Below, in pieces: positions 14,087 to 22,307 of a DNA stretch of 64,000 bases. Both the position numbers and the translations under genes were made by a program. The notes beneath the pieces were generated by a model, which ran no database searches, was not told the origin of the DNA, and was given only the letters and a program-made list of their open reading frames with translations. Position 1 is the stretch's first letter; every line of letters begins with the position of its first letter. This DNA comes from a virus. Location of the stretch: positions 1 through 64,000 of IMG/VR virus record IMGVR_UViG_3300021137_000010; one strand, written 5' to 3'.

Positions 14087-15151
14087 TTACTTGCTTGGAA
14101 TCACTAGTTTCTGACCAACTGCGATGAAGTTGGGGTTAGCCAAGTTGTTACGAGACTGGATGTCACTGTACTTCTTGATGTCACCGAGCTGGGCTAGTGC
14201 AATCGTACTCAAAGTGTCACCTTTAACCACAACGTAGCTGACTTCACCTGAGCTAACACGACGGACCGCTGCAACAGCAGTGCTCATAAAATATGACTTC
14301 AACATTGTTGTGTATTCAGGGGTGTCGATTGACTTCCGAATCGCGCTATTCAATGCAGCCAGCAAATCTACATCTCCCTTGCGCACGCCAATGCTGTATT
14401 TGATGTCGGAACCTTTGATCTTAGTTTGCGCAAATTGCAGGTTAGTGCCTTCAACTTCAGCTACAGCGAACGGATAGTCGTACATCACCGCGTCTACTTG
14501 CTTGGAAGCGATGTGACCTACAATCCATTTTCCATTCACGTCGGCTTTATCAGACAGTTCAATCAGTTTTGCATCTGGGAATGCTTGCTCAGCGAACGCT
14601 TTCGCATCCGGATCACCCTGCAAGATGCCGATTCGCATACCCGCGCCAGGAGATTCGCCCTTAGCCATGATCAAGCTGTAACCGAAATCTTTCACATACG
14701 GAATCGTATACACAACTCCTGGATTATCTTCATCATTCAGCGTAATGCCGTCAATAATGATGTCGACCTTTTTATTGGTAAGCAGTTGCTTAGGCAAATC
14801 AGCGTATGTTTCAACCTGCGCACTCGTATCTACCTTGGTGATGCCTTTGAACTCAGTCTGAGCGAATAGAATCTTCATAAAGTCAACGTTAAAGCCTTTT
14901 GCGCGGCCACCTTCGTCGCTATAAAACGGCTTAGAAGGATTTTGCACACTAGCTTGTACCATCTTAGTCCCGATGATGTTAGCCAAGCGCCCGCCAGCTA
15001 CTTCTGCTACAACAGAACCACGTGGGAGAGTGGCCGACGTGTTAGAATGGCCGATAAGCGAATCGACTTTTGCTTTGAATGAAGCATCGCTAAAATACCC
15101 AGCGACTAACACGACTACGAGAAATGCGACTGAACTGATGAGTTTGTTCAT
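14087..15151 (-). CDS. Periplasmic solute-binding protein fused to LysM
   Basis: 354 residues. An N-terminal hydrophobic anchor/signal (ISSVAFLVVVLVAGYF) is followed by a type-2 periplasmic binding fold of the amino-acid family: FYSDEGGRAKGFNVDFMKILF, VDIIIDGITLNDED, VVYTIPYVKDFGYSLI, GILQGDPDAKAFAEQAF and VDAVMYDYPFAVAEVE. Residues about 305-354 are a LysM module (YVVVKGDTLSTIA ... SDIQSRNNLANPN...VGQKLVIP), which binds peptidoglycan. A binding protein tethered to the wall, in a phage, is unusual. There is no cognate ABC permease in the window. Ribosome site TTAAGGAACAAAAATG. Confidence 0.85.
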   Translation of the reverse strand: MNKLISSVAFLVVVLVAGYFSDASFKAKVDSLIGHSNTSATLPRGSVVAEVAGGRLANIIGTKMVQASVQNPSKPFYSDEGGRAKGFNVDFMKILFAQTEFKGITKVDTSAQVETYADLPKQLLTNKKVDIIIDGITLNDEDNPGVVYTIPYVKDFGYSLIMAKGESPGAGMRIGILQGDPDAKAFAEQAFPDAKLIELSDKADVNGKWIVGHIASKQVDAVMYDYPFAVAEVEGTNLQFAQTKIKGSDIKYSIGVRKGDVDLLAALNSAIRKSIDTPEYTTMLKSYFMSTAVAAVRRVSSGEVSYVVVKGDTLSTIALAQLGDIKKYSDIQSRNNLANPNFIAVGQKLVIPSK

Positions 15152-15166
15152 TTTTGTTCCTTAAGG

Positions 15167-15649
15167 TTATTCCAAATCAATAGGGCTAACCGTTACCCGA
15201 TCTTCAATGTATACTGGTACCGGTTTACCGGTCTTGTGATTAACACACATCACCCAAGTGCCATCTGCGGAAGCGGGGCTATACAGACCGTTCGGATCAG
15301 ATTGCGGCAACACCACATAATGACTGGAAGCATAGTGCTCAGTCTGAGGGTTGGTGTATTGCGTCGCATACGGCAGTCCATAGCCGATGCTGTCACAACG
15401 CTTGTGGAGCTTACCGTTCATGTCGGTGATATAAGTGGTAGTTGCTACATCCTTGTCACGTAGTTCAAGAATATCTTTCATCATGCGTTTTTCAGCAAAG
15501 TTGGGAATAGACGGCATACCGACTGCTTCGACTGCTTGCAAGCTCATTGCCTCTTGCTGCTTCGATTCGCGTTGATGTGACGTTTCCGGACCACAGCCAG
15601 CCAACATAGTTGCTGCTGTAAGTGCTGCGATAATATAAAGTGTTTTCAT
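15167..15649 (-). CDS. Lipoprotein
   Basis: 160 residues from the ATG at 15649. KTLYIIAALTAATMLAGCGPE is a lipoprotein signal with lipobox L-A-G-C; the residue after Cys is Gly. Mature part contains KRCDSIGYGLPYATQYTNP, suggesting a disulphide. Stop and start of the preceding small gene overlap. Likely inner- or outer-membrane anchored; function unknown. Confidence 0.78.
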   Translation of the reverse strand: MKTLYIIAALTAATMLAGCGPETSHQRESKQQEAMSLQAVEAVGMPSIPNFAEKRMMKDILELRDKDVATTTYITDMNGKLHKRCDSIGYGLPYATQYTNPQTEHYASSHYVVLPQSDPNGLYSPASADGTWVMCVNHKTGKPVPVYIEDRVTVSPIDLE

Positions 15650-15813
15650 GTAATCTTTCTGAATTTGATGTTGCCGCATTTTTCACATTGAAGGTGATAG
15701 TTTGTACCTATCGGGATGGTCATTTCGCTATCACTACACAGTAGAACGGTTTTGTGTATTACCCAACGATGGTCGCACCCGCCCACTAACCAATACCATA
15801 GTTTGTATAACAT
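15646..15813 (-). CDS. Small zinc-finger-like protein (55 residues)
   Basis: Contains GGCDHRW, and C-terminal CEKCGNIKFRK, so a Cys/His zinc site is likely. Its start overlaps the upstream stop (TAATG) and its stop overlaps the lipoprotein start (ATGA). Missed by length-limited gene finders. Confidence 0.7.
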   Translation of the reverse strand: MLYKLWYWLVGGCDHRWVIHKTVLLCSDSEMTIPIGTNYHLQCEKCGNIKFRKIT

Positions 15814-16139
15814 TATTTTCCTGCCCGTAGATCATTGTAGAAGTTACGTAGATTGGGTGGTAGCTTTTCTTGTGGATACACACTAAAGCGATGTAACACG
15901 ATCGCCCGAAGTGCGTCTTTTTTATCAACATCGGCGGTGACGTATTCCATTTGGAGATTCTCCAAGTCACGTACCATACCATCATTATATTGTTGGGATT
16001 CGTGGAACACTTGATTATCCACTGCCATGTACTTTGGTGCGAAGTATGCATACATGCCGTACGATAGCAATCCGATACCGAACACGAGCGTAACAAAACC
16101 GAGAATGGAGCCGAATACGAAGTTGATCGTGTCTTTCAT
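15813..16139 (-). CDS. Membrane protein
   Basis: 108 residues; one long hydrophobic segment (NFVFGSILGFVTLVFGIGLLSYGMYAYF), then a soluble tail with YVTADVDKKDALRAIVLHRF. TAATG overlap with the upstream gene. Possibly a partner of the coiled-coil membrane protein encoded just upstream. Confidence 0.7.
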   Translation of the reverse strand: MKDTINFVFGSILGFVTLVFGIGLLSYGMYAYFAPKYMAVDNQVFHESQQYNDGMVRDLENLQMEYVTADVDKKDALRAIVLHRFSVYPQEKLPPNLRNFYNDLRAGK

Positions 16140-16912
16140 TATGCGGTCACTTTCTGAGCTACCAAAGTAGTTTCGACGTCAATCACCTGAGATGGTACAT
16201 TGGTCAGTGCTGACTGCACTGGCTTGCGGTTAACCATTGTGGCAGTTTCCATTTGGGCGAACGCTTTGTTCAGGTTGGACATCACACTATCAACTGCAGC
16301 CTCGTTCTTGATACGTGCAAACTCGTCGCCAGTATTCATACCAGCTAGTTTATTCATCTTTTGGGTGGCGATTGCCAACTTCCATAGGGCGCGCATTTTC
16401 TTGATTGTTGCAGCAAGATTTGCCAGTTCGGCTTGTACAGCGGCATAACGATTTTCACGCTCTTTCAAGTTTTCTCGCATAAATGCAAGTTGCTCACGAC
16501 CCGCTTGGGCGTCATCTGGATATTCAACCTCGAACTCCTTGACGGTACCTTCGTAGTTCTTGATCTCAGTTCGGAATTCTGTAATAGAATCCGCAAACTT
16601 TGCAGCGTCATTCACACGCCCATTGTAACCTATTTGAATCGTTTCGATTGGATTCTCTGCAGCAGCGTCTTGGATCTTAATAAGATGGTTAACTCGCTCT
16701 GCATCTAGTTCACGATATTTCAAATCAGCGAGTTTCAATGCGACGACTGGCGCAGCGTTGATTCCAACTAGTCCAATGCCGCCCGCAATCAAGATGCCCA
16801 CAATTCCTAGTGCGCCGTAAATGATTACAGGTAGTGCTACTGCGCATGCTACGAGCACTACACCGAATTTTGCAACATTAATAAACTGTTGCTTCTTTAC
16901 TTCATCGATCAT
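16139..16912 (-). CDS. Membrane protein with long coiled coil
   Basis: 257 residues from the ATG at 16912 (ribosome site AAAGGATATTCGATG). Two hydrophobic segments (FGVVLVACAVALPVIIYGAL and IVGILIAGGIGLVGI) are followed by a helix-rich region (EFRTEIKNYEGTVKEFEVEY, LKERENRYAAVQAELANLAA) with heptads, recalling the envelope-stress PspA type in layout but not in sequence. Inner-membrane anchored, acting inside the cell. First gene of the envelope group 16.9-14.1 kb with 16938. Confidence 0.7.
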   Translation of the reverse strand: MIDEVKKQQFINVAKFGVVLVACAVALPVIIYGALGIVGILIAGGIGLVGINAAPVVALKLADLKYRELDAERVNHLIKIQDAAAENPIETIQIGYNGRVNDAAKFADSITEFRTEIKNYEGTVKEFEVEYPDDAQAGREQLAFMRENLKERENRYAAVQAELANLAATIKKMRALWKLAIATQKMNKLAGMNTGDEFARIKNEAAVDSVMSNLNKAFAQMETATMVNRKPVQSALTNVPSQVIDVETTLVAQKVTA

Positions 16913-16937
16913 CGAATATCCTTTGTTAAATATGTAC

Positions 16938-17141
16938 TCAGCCGCCGAAATGGTTGATGAGAAGTTTGAGAGCTGGCAGAAGTTTGTCCTGATTGGCAGC
17001 GACGTCTTCCGGATGCATGTAACCACCGTTAAAGTGATCCTTGAGATTCTTTTTGATTGTACGACGATAGTCTTTTAGCACAAGCAATGCGATACCATCA
17101 GCGACGTCGTAGTCGAGTTCGAGTTTAATTTTAGAGGCCAT
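16938..17141 (-). CDS. Small conserved phage protein
   Basis: 67 residues from the ATG at 17141: KIKLELDYDVADGIALLVLKDY ... HPEDVAANQDKLLPALKLLINHFGG. This pattern recurs in T4-type phages as a short early protein without known function. Confidence 0.68.
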   Translation of the reverse strand: MASKIKLELDYDVADGIALLVLKDYRRTIKKNLKDHFNGGYMHPEDVAANQDKLLPALKLLINHFGG

Positions 17142-17209
17142 GTGTAGTCCGAGTGAATAAAGGGGTAGTGTACCACATTGTTGAACTGTGCGATACACTA
17201 ACTTTGCAT

Positions 17210-17386
17210 TTAAGCGATAGCAGTAGTTTCTTCAAGGAACTGTTCAAACAGGAATTGATCAGCCATCGCTTCGGTCAGACCACGCTTAGTGGAGACGTTG
17301 TAACCCATCAACTTGGCGTACTCGGCGTTATCAAGAATGAAGTCAGCGTAAGCATCAGAGGTCATCAGGAGAGAGTAGTCAGTCAT
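17210..17386 (-). CDS. Small hypothetical protein
   Basis: 58 residues from the ATG at 17386 (ribosome site AAAGGACTCTAAAATG); TDYSLLMTSDAYADFILDNA, acidic. No motif recognised. Confidence 0.65.
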   Translation of the reverse strand: MTDYSLLMTSDAYADFILDNAEYAKLMGYNVSTKRGLTEAMADQFLFEQFLEETTAIA

Positions 17387-17411
17387 TTTAGAGTCCTTTG
17401 AAGTGAAAAAA

Positions 17412-17492
17412 TTAACGAGACACACGAGCGCGGATGAAAACAAAGACATAAACAGCAGAGATTACCAACATTACGATATCTACACTATCCAT
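17412..17492 (-). CDS. Single-helix membrane microprotein (26 residues)
   Basis: A frame of 26 codons that is nearly all one hydrophobic helix (VDIVMLVISAVYVFVFIRA) with a basic end. It is the first frame after the promoter at 17521, with AAAGAACC before the ATG. Plausible small membrane protein. Confidence 0.5.
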   Translation of the reverse strand: MDSVDIVMLVISAVYVFVFIRARVSR

Positions 17493-17520
17493 TTCAAGGT
17501 TCTTTGTTGTCAATATGGCT

Positions 17521-17549
17521 ATTGTACCCCAACGTTATGAAAAAGGCAA
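17521..17549 (-). promoter_or_regulatory. Sigma70-like early promoter
   Basis: TTGCCT, 17-base spacer ending GGGG, TACAAT. Drives the 17.5-14.1 kb genes. Confidence 0.72.
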
Positions 17550-17610
17550 CAGATAGTTCAACAAATATTTTTCAGCCGATTGAGCTGGTTCTGCTGCGGA
17601 TGCGAAGCCG

Positions 17611-17640
17611 TTTACAACAAGTTTGAACTTATTTTACAAT
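17611..17640 (+). promoter_or_regulatory. Possible promoter of the LuxR-type gene
   Basis: TTTACA, 18-base spacer, TACAAT, about 100 bases before the regulator gene. The leader then contains two palindromes, GCTCTATAGAGC at about 17656 and CGCCATGGCG at about 17676, which could be operators for autoregulation. Confidence 0.5.
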
Positions 17641-17748
17641 AAATTTTTTGATGAGCTCTATAGAGCAAGTAGTCGCCATGGCGCCAGTTTGATATACATC
17701 GAATGGCTTGTGTGGCGGTAAGTATTTCTGTCACACATCCTAACCAAA

Positions 17749-18510
17749 ATGCTCGAATTAATCAACCAAGCTACTGGACCAAGTCCATCATCAGTAGTAT
17801 ATGTATGTCACGCAGATCAACGACCAGTTGGTATGATTGCTGCTGTGCAGAAGTTAACGCTCGCGGCGAATATATACGTCGATTGTGTGGATACAGTAGG
17901 AGAATTACTACAAAAAGTCGGACGAGGGCTAATTGATCCAGATCTTATCATAATCGATCACAGTCTATTGACAACTCCTAACCCCCATTCTTCCGTTTTT
18001 GACATTATTAATACTCTGAATACGTTATTGAAGTATCAACGTTCTGAACCTGTGATTGGACCAACTAAGCCATCGTTCGTTGCCGTAGGAATAGATGATC
18101 AAGTAGCCACACAAGTCATTCGAGAACTTCTAACAATTAGCACAATATCTAGGATCTATCCAAGTGGACCTGTGCACACACTAGTCGACAAAGTTACCGC
18201 AATACAGGAATTACTACGCGGAATTCGGCACATGCCTGCTCCAATTAAAGACCGGATCGTGCACCGAGCTAAACAGGTATCTAAGCAACCAATTGAAACT
18301 ATTGCACTAACCCCACGACAGCAACAAATCTTCGATCTTGTTACTACCAGAGGAGCGAGCAATAAAACAATCGCAAATACTCTACACATAACAGATAGTA
18401 CAGTAAAGCTTCACATGACAGCAATTTTAAAGAAGTGTGGAGTACGCACCCGGACCCAATTGGCTGTGTTTACTAAGCAACCCAATGTACCAATTTCGCT
18501 ACTCAAATAG
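17749..18510 (+). CDS. LuxR/NarL-type transcription regulator
   Basis: 253 residues. The C-terminal 65 are a LuxR helix-turn-helix: LTPRQQQIFDLVTTRGASNK, then IANTLHITDSTVKLHMTAIL. The N-terminal part looks like a degenerate response-regulator receiver: DLIIIDHSLL places an Asp where phosphorylation occurs, but other acidic residues are unclear. No partner kinase is seen. It stands alone on the plus strand. It may switch phage genes or capture a host regulon; the palindromes in its own leader are candidate sites. Confidence 0.82.
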   Translation: MLELINQATGPSPSSVVYVCHADQRPVGMIAAVQKLTLAANIYVDCVDTVGELLQKVGRGLIDPDLIIIDHSLLTTPNPHSSVFDIINTLNTLLKYQRSEPVIGPTKPSFVAVGIDDQVATQVIRELLTISTISRIYPSGPVHTLVDKVTAIQELLRGIRHMPAPIKDRIVHRAKQVSKQPIETIALTPRQQQIFDLVTTRGASNKTIANTLHITDSTVKLHMTAILKKCGVRTRTQLAVFTKQPNVPISLLK

Positions 18511-18622
18511 TTATGTCCCACCCTGTACCCGATAGCACACCAGATGCGCTATACCTATTTTAGGAGTAGTGCGTTAAAGGCTACAGCTAGCCTGATGTGC
18601 CCAGTATATCGTCAGAGAATTT

Positions 18623-18630
18623 TTTAAATA
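18623..18630 (+). promoter_or_regulatory. Possible late promoter
   Basis: TTTAAATA, 58 bases upstream of the coiled-coil protein gene, in an otherwise gene-free 177-base stretch. A palindrome AGAATATATTCT lies just before the ribosome site. Confidence 0.4.
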
Positions 18631-18687
18631 TTAGTAAGGGAAGACTAATTTAAGTATCCCTTAGAATATATTCTTAGGAGAATTAAT

Positions 18688-19413
18688 ATGGCAGATATCG
18701 TAACAGGTACAGTATCCGGACAAGTAGACATGACATCCGTTCAGGCGCAATTGTCTGACATCCGTCGTGAAGCAGAAGTTGCTGCTGGTGTAGCTAATTT
18801 GGAAAATATGAAAGGATTTGACCGCGTCAATTCTGACGTGCTGAAGTCTGCATGGCAGACAACGGATGCAACTAAAGATGCGCGCCATGATGTGACTGAT
18901 GCAGTTGCATCCCAGGCAGCATTGCTATCTCGACAAATAGATGCAATTGATGACACTCTCAGTGCATCCGTCAATCAAGTTAGTCGTGACGTAACAGACA
19001 ACCGTGCACAAATCAGTGCAATTGGTTATCAGATTCGTGACGGTTTCTTCTCAGCAGGTAAAGATTCTGAAATCAATGCGTTAAAGACACAAGTCGATGC
19101 AGCTAAGAACACGACTTACCTATCGGACAAAATTGGCGGCGAAGGTGAAAAAACTCGCCTACTAATCAACGAACTCCAAAGCAACGATCTAAATCGCATG
19201 CTGATTGAACGCAATGCGCTATTGGCTGAAGCATATGCTGATGGTCGTCACGCACGTGACCGCGTCGACATGGGTCAATTTGCAGCAGTGAACAGCCAGA
19301 TCCAAGCGCTACACAGCCAGTTGTCCACACAACTAGCAACTCAAGGAACTGTTAACTTTGGTTCGATGAGTGGCAATGCTGGGCGCAATACTAGCACAAA
19401 CAACGTAGTTTAA
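18688..19413 (+). CDS. Coiled-coil protein, probably virion-associated
   Basis: 241 residues, Gln/Asp/Ala-rich and helical throughout (VASQAALLSRQIDAIDDTLS, NSQIQALHSQLSTQLAT), with a low-complexity C-terminus ending in Ser/Asn/Gly residues. No enzyme motif. Very strong ribosome site CTTAGGAGAATTAATATG implies high expression; paired with the collagen-like gene and followed by a terminator. A structural or fibre-associated role is likely. Confidence 0.65.
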   Translation: MADIVTGTVSGQVDMTSVQAQLSDIRREAEVAAGVANLENMKGFDRVNSDVLKSAWQTTDATKDARHDVTDAVASQAALLSRQIDAIDDTLSASVNQVSRDVTDNRAQISAIGYQIRDGFFSAGKDSEINALKTQVDAAKNTTYLSDKIGGEGEKTRLLINELQSNDLNRMLIERNALLAEAYADGRHARDRVDMGQFAAVNSQIQALHSQLSTQLATQGTVNFGSMSGNAGRNTSTNNVV

Positions 19414-19433
19414 TACAAACTAGTGAAGAGTTG

Positions 19434-19467
19434 AAGGGTGGGTAGCTTTGGTTACGCACCCTTTTTT
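19434..19467 (+). terminator. Intrinsic terminator
   Basis: AAGGGTG pairs with CACCCTT followed by a T6 run, 20 bases after the stop of the coiled-coil gene and just before the collagen-like gene. Confidence 0.8.
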
Positions 19468-19498
19468 AATTAAGCATGGCGCATATTTAAGGACGATT

Positions 19499-20392
19499 AT
19501 GGACACCCTAAACAGACGACTGGTTGAACTAAATGAGGCCTTATTGAAACTGTCAATGGGGCAAAAGGTAGATGACAGATTGCTAACCCAAGCTCGACAA
19601 GTGTTAGCTGGAGCGACAGTTGGTCCTCTAATCGACACCGGTTCGGGGAACGATACTGTGATCGTAAATGAGGGAGGGAGGTGCAACTGCCCACCTGGAC
19701 CTCCGGGTCCTGTCGGTCCACCCGGACCAAAAGGAGATAAAGGTGATCAAGGAATTAACGGAGAGCCAGGTGCTACAGGCTTGCCTGGCCCTGCAGGAGT
19801 TGCAGGCCCACAGGGGGAACAAGGACCATCAGGAGTTGCAGGTACTCAAGGACCAACTGGACCAACTGGAGAACAAGGTCCGCCTGGCGCAGATGGTACG
19901 ACAGGACCAATCGGTCAACAAGGTCCACCAGGATCAGCCGGAGCTGATGGTGCTCAAGGACCAGTTGGTCCAGCTGGACAGCAAGGTATACCAGGACCAA
20001 CTGGTGCAAATGGAGTTGACGGTCAGAGTGGACCAGTTGGAGCACAGGGTCCGGCAGGACCACAAGGAGAGTCTGGTCCGGCAGGACCAGCTGGTGAATG
20101 CACTTGCCAATGTACGACGACTGTTGTTACAAAAAACTACACAACTACGATGGATGACTATTATATTGGTGTTGCTAATCCTCGACCGGTTACCATCACT
20201 CTACCAAGCTATCCAGCACACTGCATTCAACTAATCATCAAGGAAGAGTTGGGACCCCCAGTCGGCAATCGAAAGATTACGATCGCAACCGAGGATGGGA
20301 GTTTAATAGACGGCAATGCAGAATTTGTGATTACAGAACCCTACGAAGTTCTGCGATTGATCTACCGCGGCGGAGAATGGCATGTTATTTAA
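19499..20392 (+). CDS. Collagen-like fibre protein
   Basis: 297 residues from the ATG at 19499 (ribosome site TTTAAGGACGATTATG). Residues 1-60: helical head. Residues about 65-200: some 45 uninterrupted Gly-X-Y triplets ([19 protein letters not shown] style), flanked by CNC before and CTCQC after, which could lock the trimer by disulphides. Residues 206-297: beta domain ([19 protein letters not shown] ... YRGGEWHVI) typical of the tips of phage fibres. Trimeric virion fibre or whisker that binds a surface or substrate. Confidence 0.88.
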   Translation: MDTLNRRLVELNEALLKLSMGQKVDDRLLTQARQVLAGATVGPLIDTGSGNDTVIVNEGGRCNCPPGPPGPVGPPGPKGDKGDQGINGEPGATGLPGPAGVAGPQGEQGPSGVAGTQGPTGPTGEQGPPGADGTTGPIGQQGPPGSAGADGAQGPVGPAGQQGIPGPTGANGVDGQSGPVGAQGPAGPQGESGPAGPAGECTCQCTTTVVTKNYTTTMDDYYIGVANPRPVTITLPSYPAHCIQLIIKEELGPPVGNRKITIATEDGSLIDGNAEFVITEPYEVLRLIYRGGEWHVI

Positions 20393-20688
20393 CAATAGTC
20401 GAATCCATAAGCGTCGTGACTATCTTCATCGTCCCTATCGTACTGCCAATTGGGGCTGGTACCTTTTGGAGCGCAATCTCGCCAGTGATTACCGTAGTTG
20501 TGACGAATACCGTAACCGGATTGATTGGTGGGACGATGAGCTGATTGAGCAGGAATTTTTGTTACTTGCTGCTCGGCGAACATGGCGATATTGTCAACCC
20601 AGGTTGCATGCGCCCCCTTGTTAATCCTGTAACCCAACCCCGACCATGCAGCGAATGGTCGGAAGTCGGTTAATCGCAGTACAGACAT
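20389..20688 (-). CDS. Hypothetical protein
   Basis: 99 residues ending in an acidic, aromatic tail ([15 protein letters not shown]). It begins 3 bases after the stop of the P-loop kinase gene, in the same direction, which favours it over the overlapping plus-strand frame. No family recognised. Confidence 0.5.
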   Translation of the reverse strand: MSVLRLTDFRPFAAWSGLGYRINKGAHATWVDNIAMFAEQQVTKIPAQSAHRPTNQSGYGIRHNYGNHWRDCAPKGTSPNWQYDRDDEDSHDAYGFDYC

Positions 20689-20690
20689 TG

Positions 20691-21113
20691 TTAAAACTTT
20701 ACGAACATTTCGTCGATGTTGAACAAAAAGCGGTTCTTCATATTGTGAAGGACGTTTTCTGGTACACCATGCACAGAACTGAAGTTGGATTGCGCTAGGA
20801 TAACAGTAGGATTTTGCCCGTACTGTTGAATCATCTCGAAGTAAGGCTGGAGTTCCTTCTTAGTCGTGAACGTGTTAGACACGATCACAGTATCACCTTC
20901 TTTAAGGCGTTCGGCACACTCAGTTTGGCACCAAGCATGAGCGGCACCAATCCTCGTTACATCCCAGTGATAGTTACCAGCTTTGTCAGTGAAGAACTGG
21001 TCAGCTTCGTAATGGCATACTGGGATAAACCGTTCGTACGAAGCCAACAGACATTTTGCAAGCGTGGACTTACCAGATCCGGGATTTCCTCGAATAATAA
21101 TCAACTCACGCAT
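20691..21113 (-). CDS. P-loop kinase (AAA/polynucleotide-kinase-like)
   Basis: 140 residues from the ATG at 21113 (ribosome site AAAGGAAACTGAAAATG). Walker A GNPGSGKSTLAK at residues 9-20; EADQFF follows as in zeta-toxin/polynucleotide-kinase-like P-loop proteins, and DTVIVSNTFTTKKE and the C-terminal region complete the fold. Probably phosphorylates a nucleic-acid end or nucleotide. Overlaps the nucleotidyltransferase gene by 8 bases, suggesting joint action. Confidence 0.8.
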   Translation of the reverse strand: MRELIIIRGNPGSGKSTLAKCLLASYERFIPVCHYEADQFFTDKAGNYHWDVTRIGAAHAWCQTECAERLKEGDTVIVSNTFTTKKELQPYFEMIQQYGQNPTVILAQSNFSSVHGVPENVLHNMKNRFLFNIDEMFVKF

Positions 21114-22095
21114 TTTCAGTTTCCTTTTCAAGTAGTGCTTCGTGATCATCAAGCACAAGTGATTTGATTGTTTCGTCGTCCCAGTCAAGCACTGCTTCTG
21201 GCGTCATGTAGGTTTTCAGCACCTTCATCAATTGTCCGAGCGCAGCATTTTCACGACCGGTCCACTCTTGCACAAGATTACCGTTGAAACGCTTTGCAGC
21301 TTGTTCAATCATAAACTTGCGTCTCCACAGTTCATCAAATTCCATACGAGCGTGTGGGAATGCTTTGAAGATTTTCTTATGGTAGATGGTCTTGTCAACA
21401 TCGAACTGGTAGAATTCATTTTTGAAGGTCTGTGTCTTGCACCATTCCAAAAACGTTGTGTACGTTGCACGCTTGCGGTCGCGCACACGTGATGTGTGGT
21501 TGCGATTTTCCAGCAGAAAGATGTCCGGAATGAAGTATTTGCTCGAGGCAACGTTTTCAAAAATATCTTCCAGCGTATCAAAACCACCAGCGGGTGGTGG
21601 AGGCACATCGAGGAACTCTTCCGCTTCGTGCGGATCCAGTGTCAGCAACACTTCACCAAGAGTGTGATCTTTACTACGCACAGGGAACCACAGACCATCG
21701 TGACCGTGTTTCATACCGAGCTTGTGGGCAAGACGACCAACAAGGTTACCACGATCGTTGAACGAGAAGTAGTTCAGAGCGTAGTCCATCTCTTCCCACT
21801 TTGTAGTGATCAGGTCCAGTTGAAATCCCTTGTAAACAAGAGACCACACACCACCGTTATGCAGCACTTCGTCCTTGGCGCTTCCAAAAGCTGTCATTAG
21901 CAGCTGTTTGTTGATCTCAACAGACGGGGTGAACAGGATGTCCATATCCCCGAACGAAGCCTTTTCATTGTACGCAGGGATAACCACAAGCGCAGCAGAA
22001 AACGGTACCATCAATCGTGATACTTCGTCAATCAGGTCGAAATATTCACTACGTTCGAATCTACGTGTTTTACCAGGGAAAACTTTTCCACCCAT
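21106..22095 (-). CDS. Nucleotidyltransferase-fold protein
   Basis: 329 residues from the ATG at 22095 (GAGGATGGTACTAAAATG). The polymerase-beta-like core is VVIPAYNEKASFGDMDILF (G-S-x-D-x-D form, carboxylates in DMD), followed by FQLDLITTKWEEMDYA (third Asp). A helical C-terminal domain follows. It could add nucleotides to RNA or a small molecule. Co-transcribed with the P-loop kinase, an arrangement seen in RNA-repair sets; here that is inference. Confidence 0.7.
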   Translation of the reverse strand: MGGKVFPGKTRRFERSEYFDLIDEVSRLMVPFSAALVVIPAYNEKASFGDMDILFTPSVEINKQLLMTAFGSAKDEVLHNGGVWSLVYKGFQLDLITTKWEEMDYALNYFSFNDRGNLVGRLAHKLGMKHGHDGLWFPVRSKDHTLGEVLLTLDPHEAEEFLDVPPPPAGGFDTLEDIFENVASSKYFIPDIFLLENRNHTSRVRDRKRATYTTFLEWCKTQTFKNEFYQFDVDKTIYHKKIFKAFPHARMEFDELWRRKFMIEQAAKRFNGNLVQEWTGRENAALGQLMKVLKTYMTPEAVLDWDDETIKSLVLDDHEALLEKETENA

Positions 22096-22174
22096 TTTAG
22101 TACCATCCTCTATAGAAGTAATATCGAGCCATAAACGATTGCATATCGTTGCTGGGCACAATGTCATTACCGTA

Positions 22175-22203
22175 ATTATCTACGAAACGACTGACGATGA
22201 CAA
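22175..22203 (-). promoter_or_regulatory. Sigma70-like promoter
   Basis: TTGTCA, 17-base spacer, GATAAT; about 80 bases before the nucleotidyltransferase start. Confidence 0.75.
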
Positions 22204-22251
22204 CACCTGTTGACATATATTTTGACTTTATTTGTTGATTAGACTGTGAAA

Positions 22252-22269
22252 TTTACACACTCGTGTAAA
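22252..22269 (-). terminator. Hairpin downstream of tRNA-like gene
   Basis: TTTACAC/GTGTAAA stem (7 bp, 4-base loop) about 40 bases beyond the CCA end of the tRNA-like element. No long T-run; could be a processing or termination signal. The rest of 22204-22486 shows no protein gene beyond a chance 17-codon frame. Confidence 0.45.
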
Positions 22270-22307
22270 GAGGGAGGTATGACGATATTTGAACATTGGG
22301 TCAACTA

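Noticed and set aside
19668-20234. Alternative 188-codon frame and opposite frames across the collagen-like gene
   Set aside because: These arise from the regular GGN-NNN-NNN repeat pattern and have no start signals of their own.
20382-20624. 80-codon plus-strand frame after the collagen-like gene
   Set aside because: No ribosome site; the minus-strand frame on the same bases is three bases from the preceding gene's stop, which fits the operon better.
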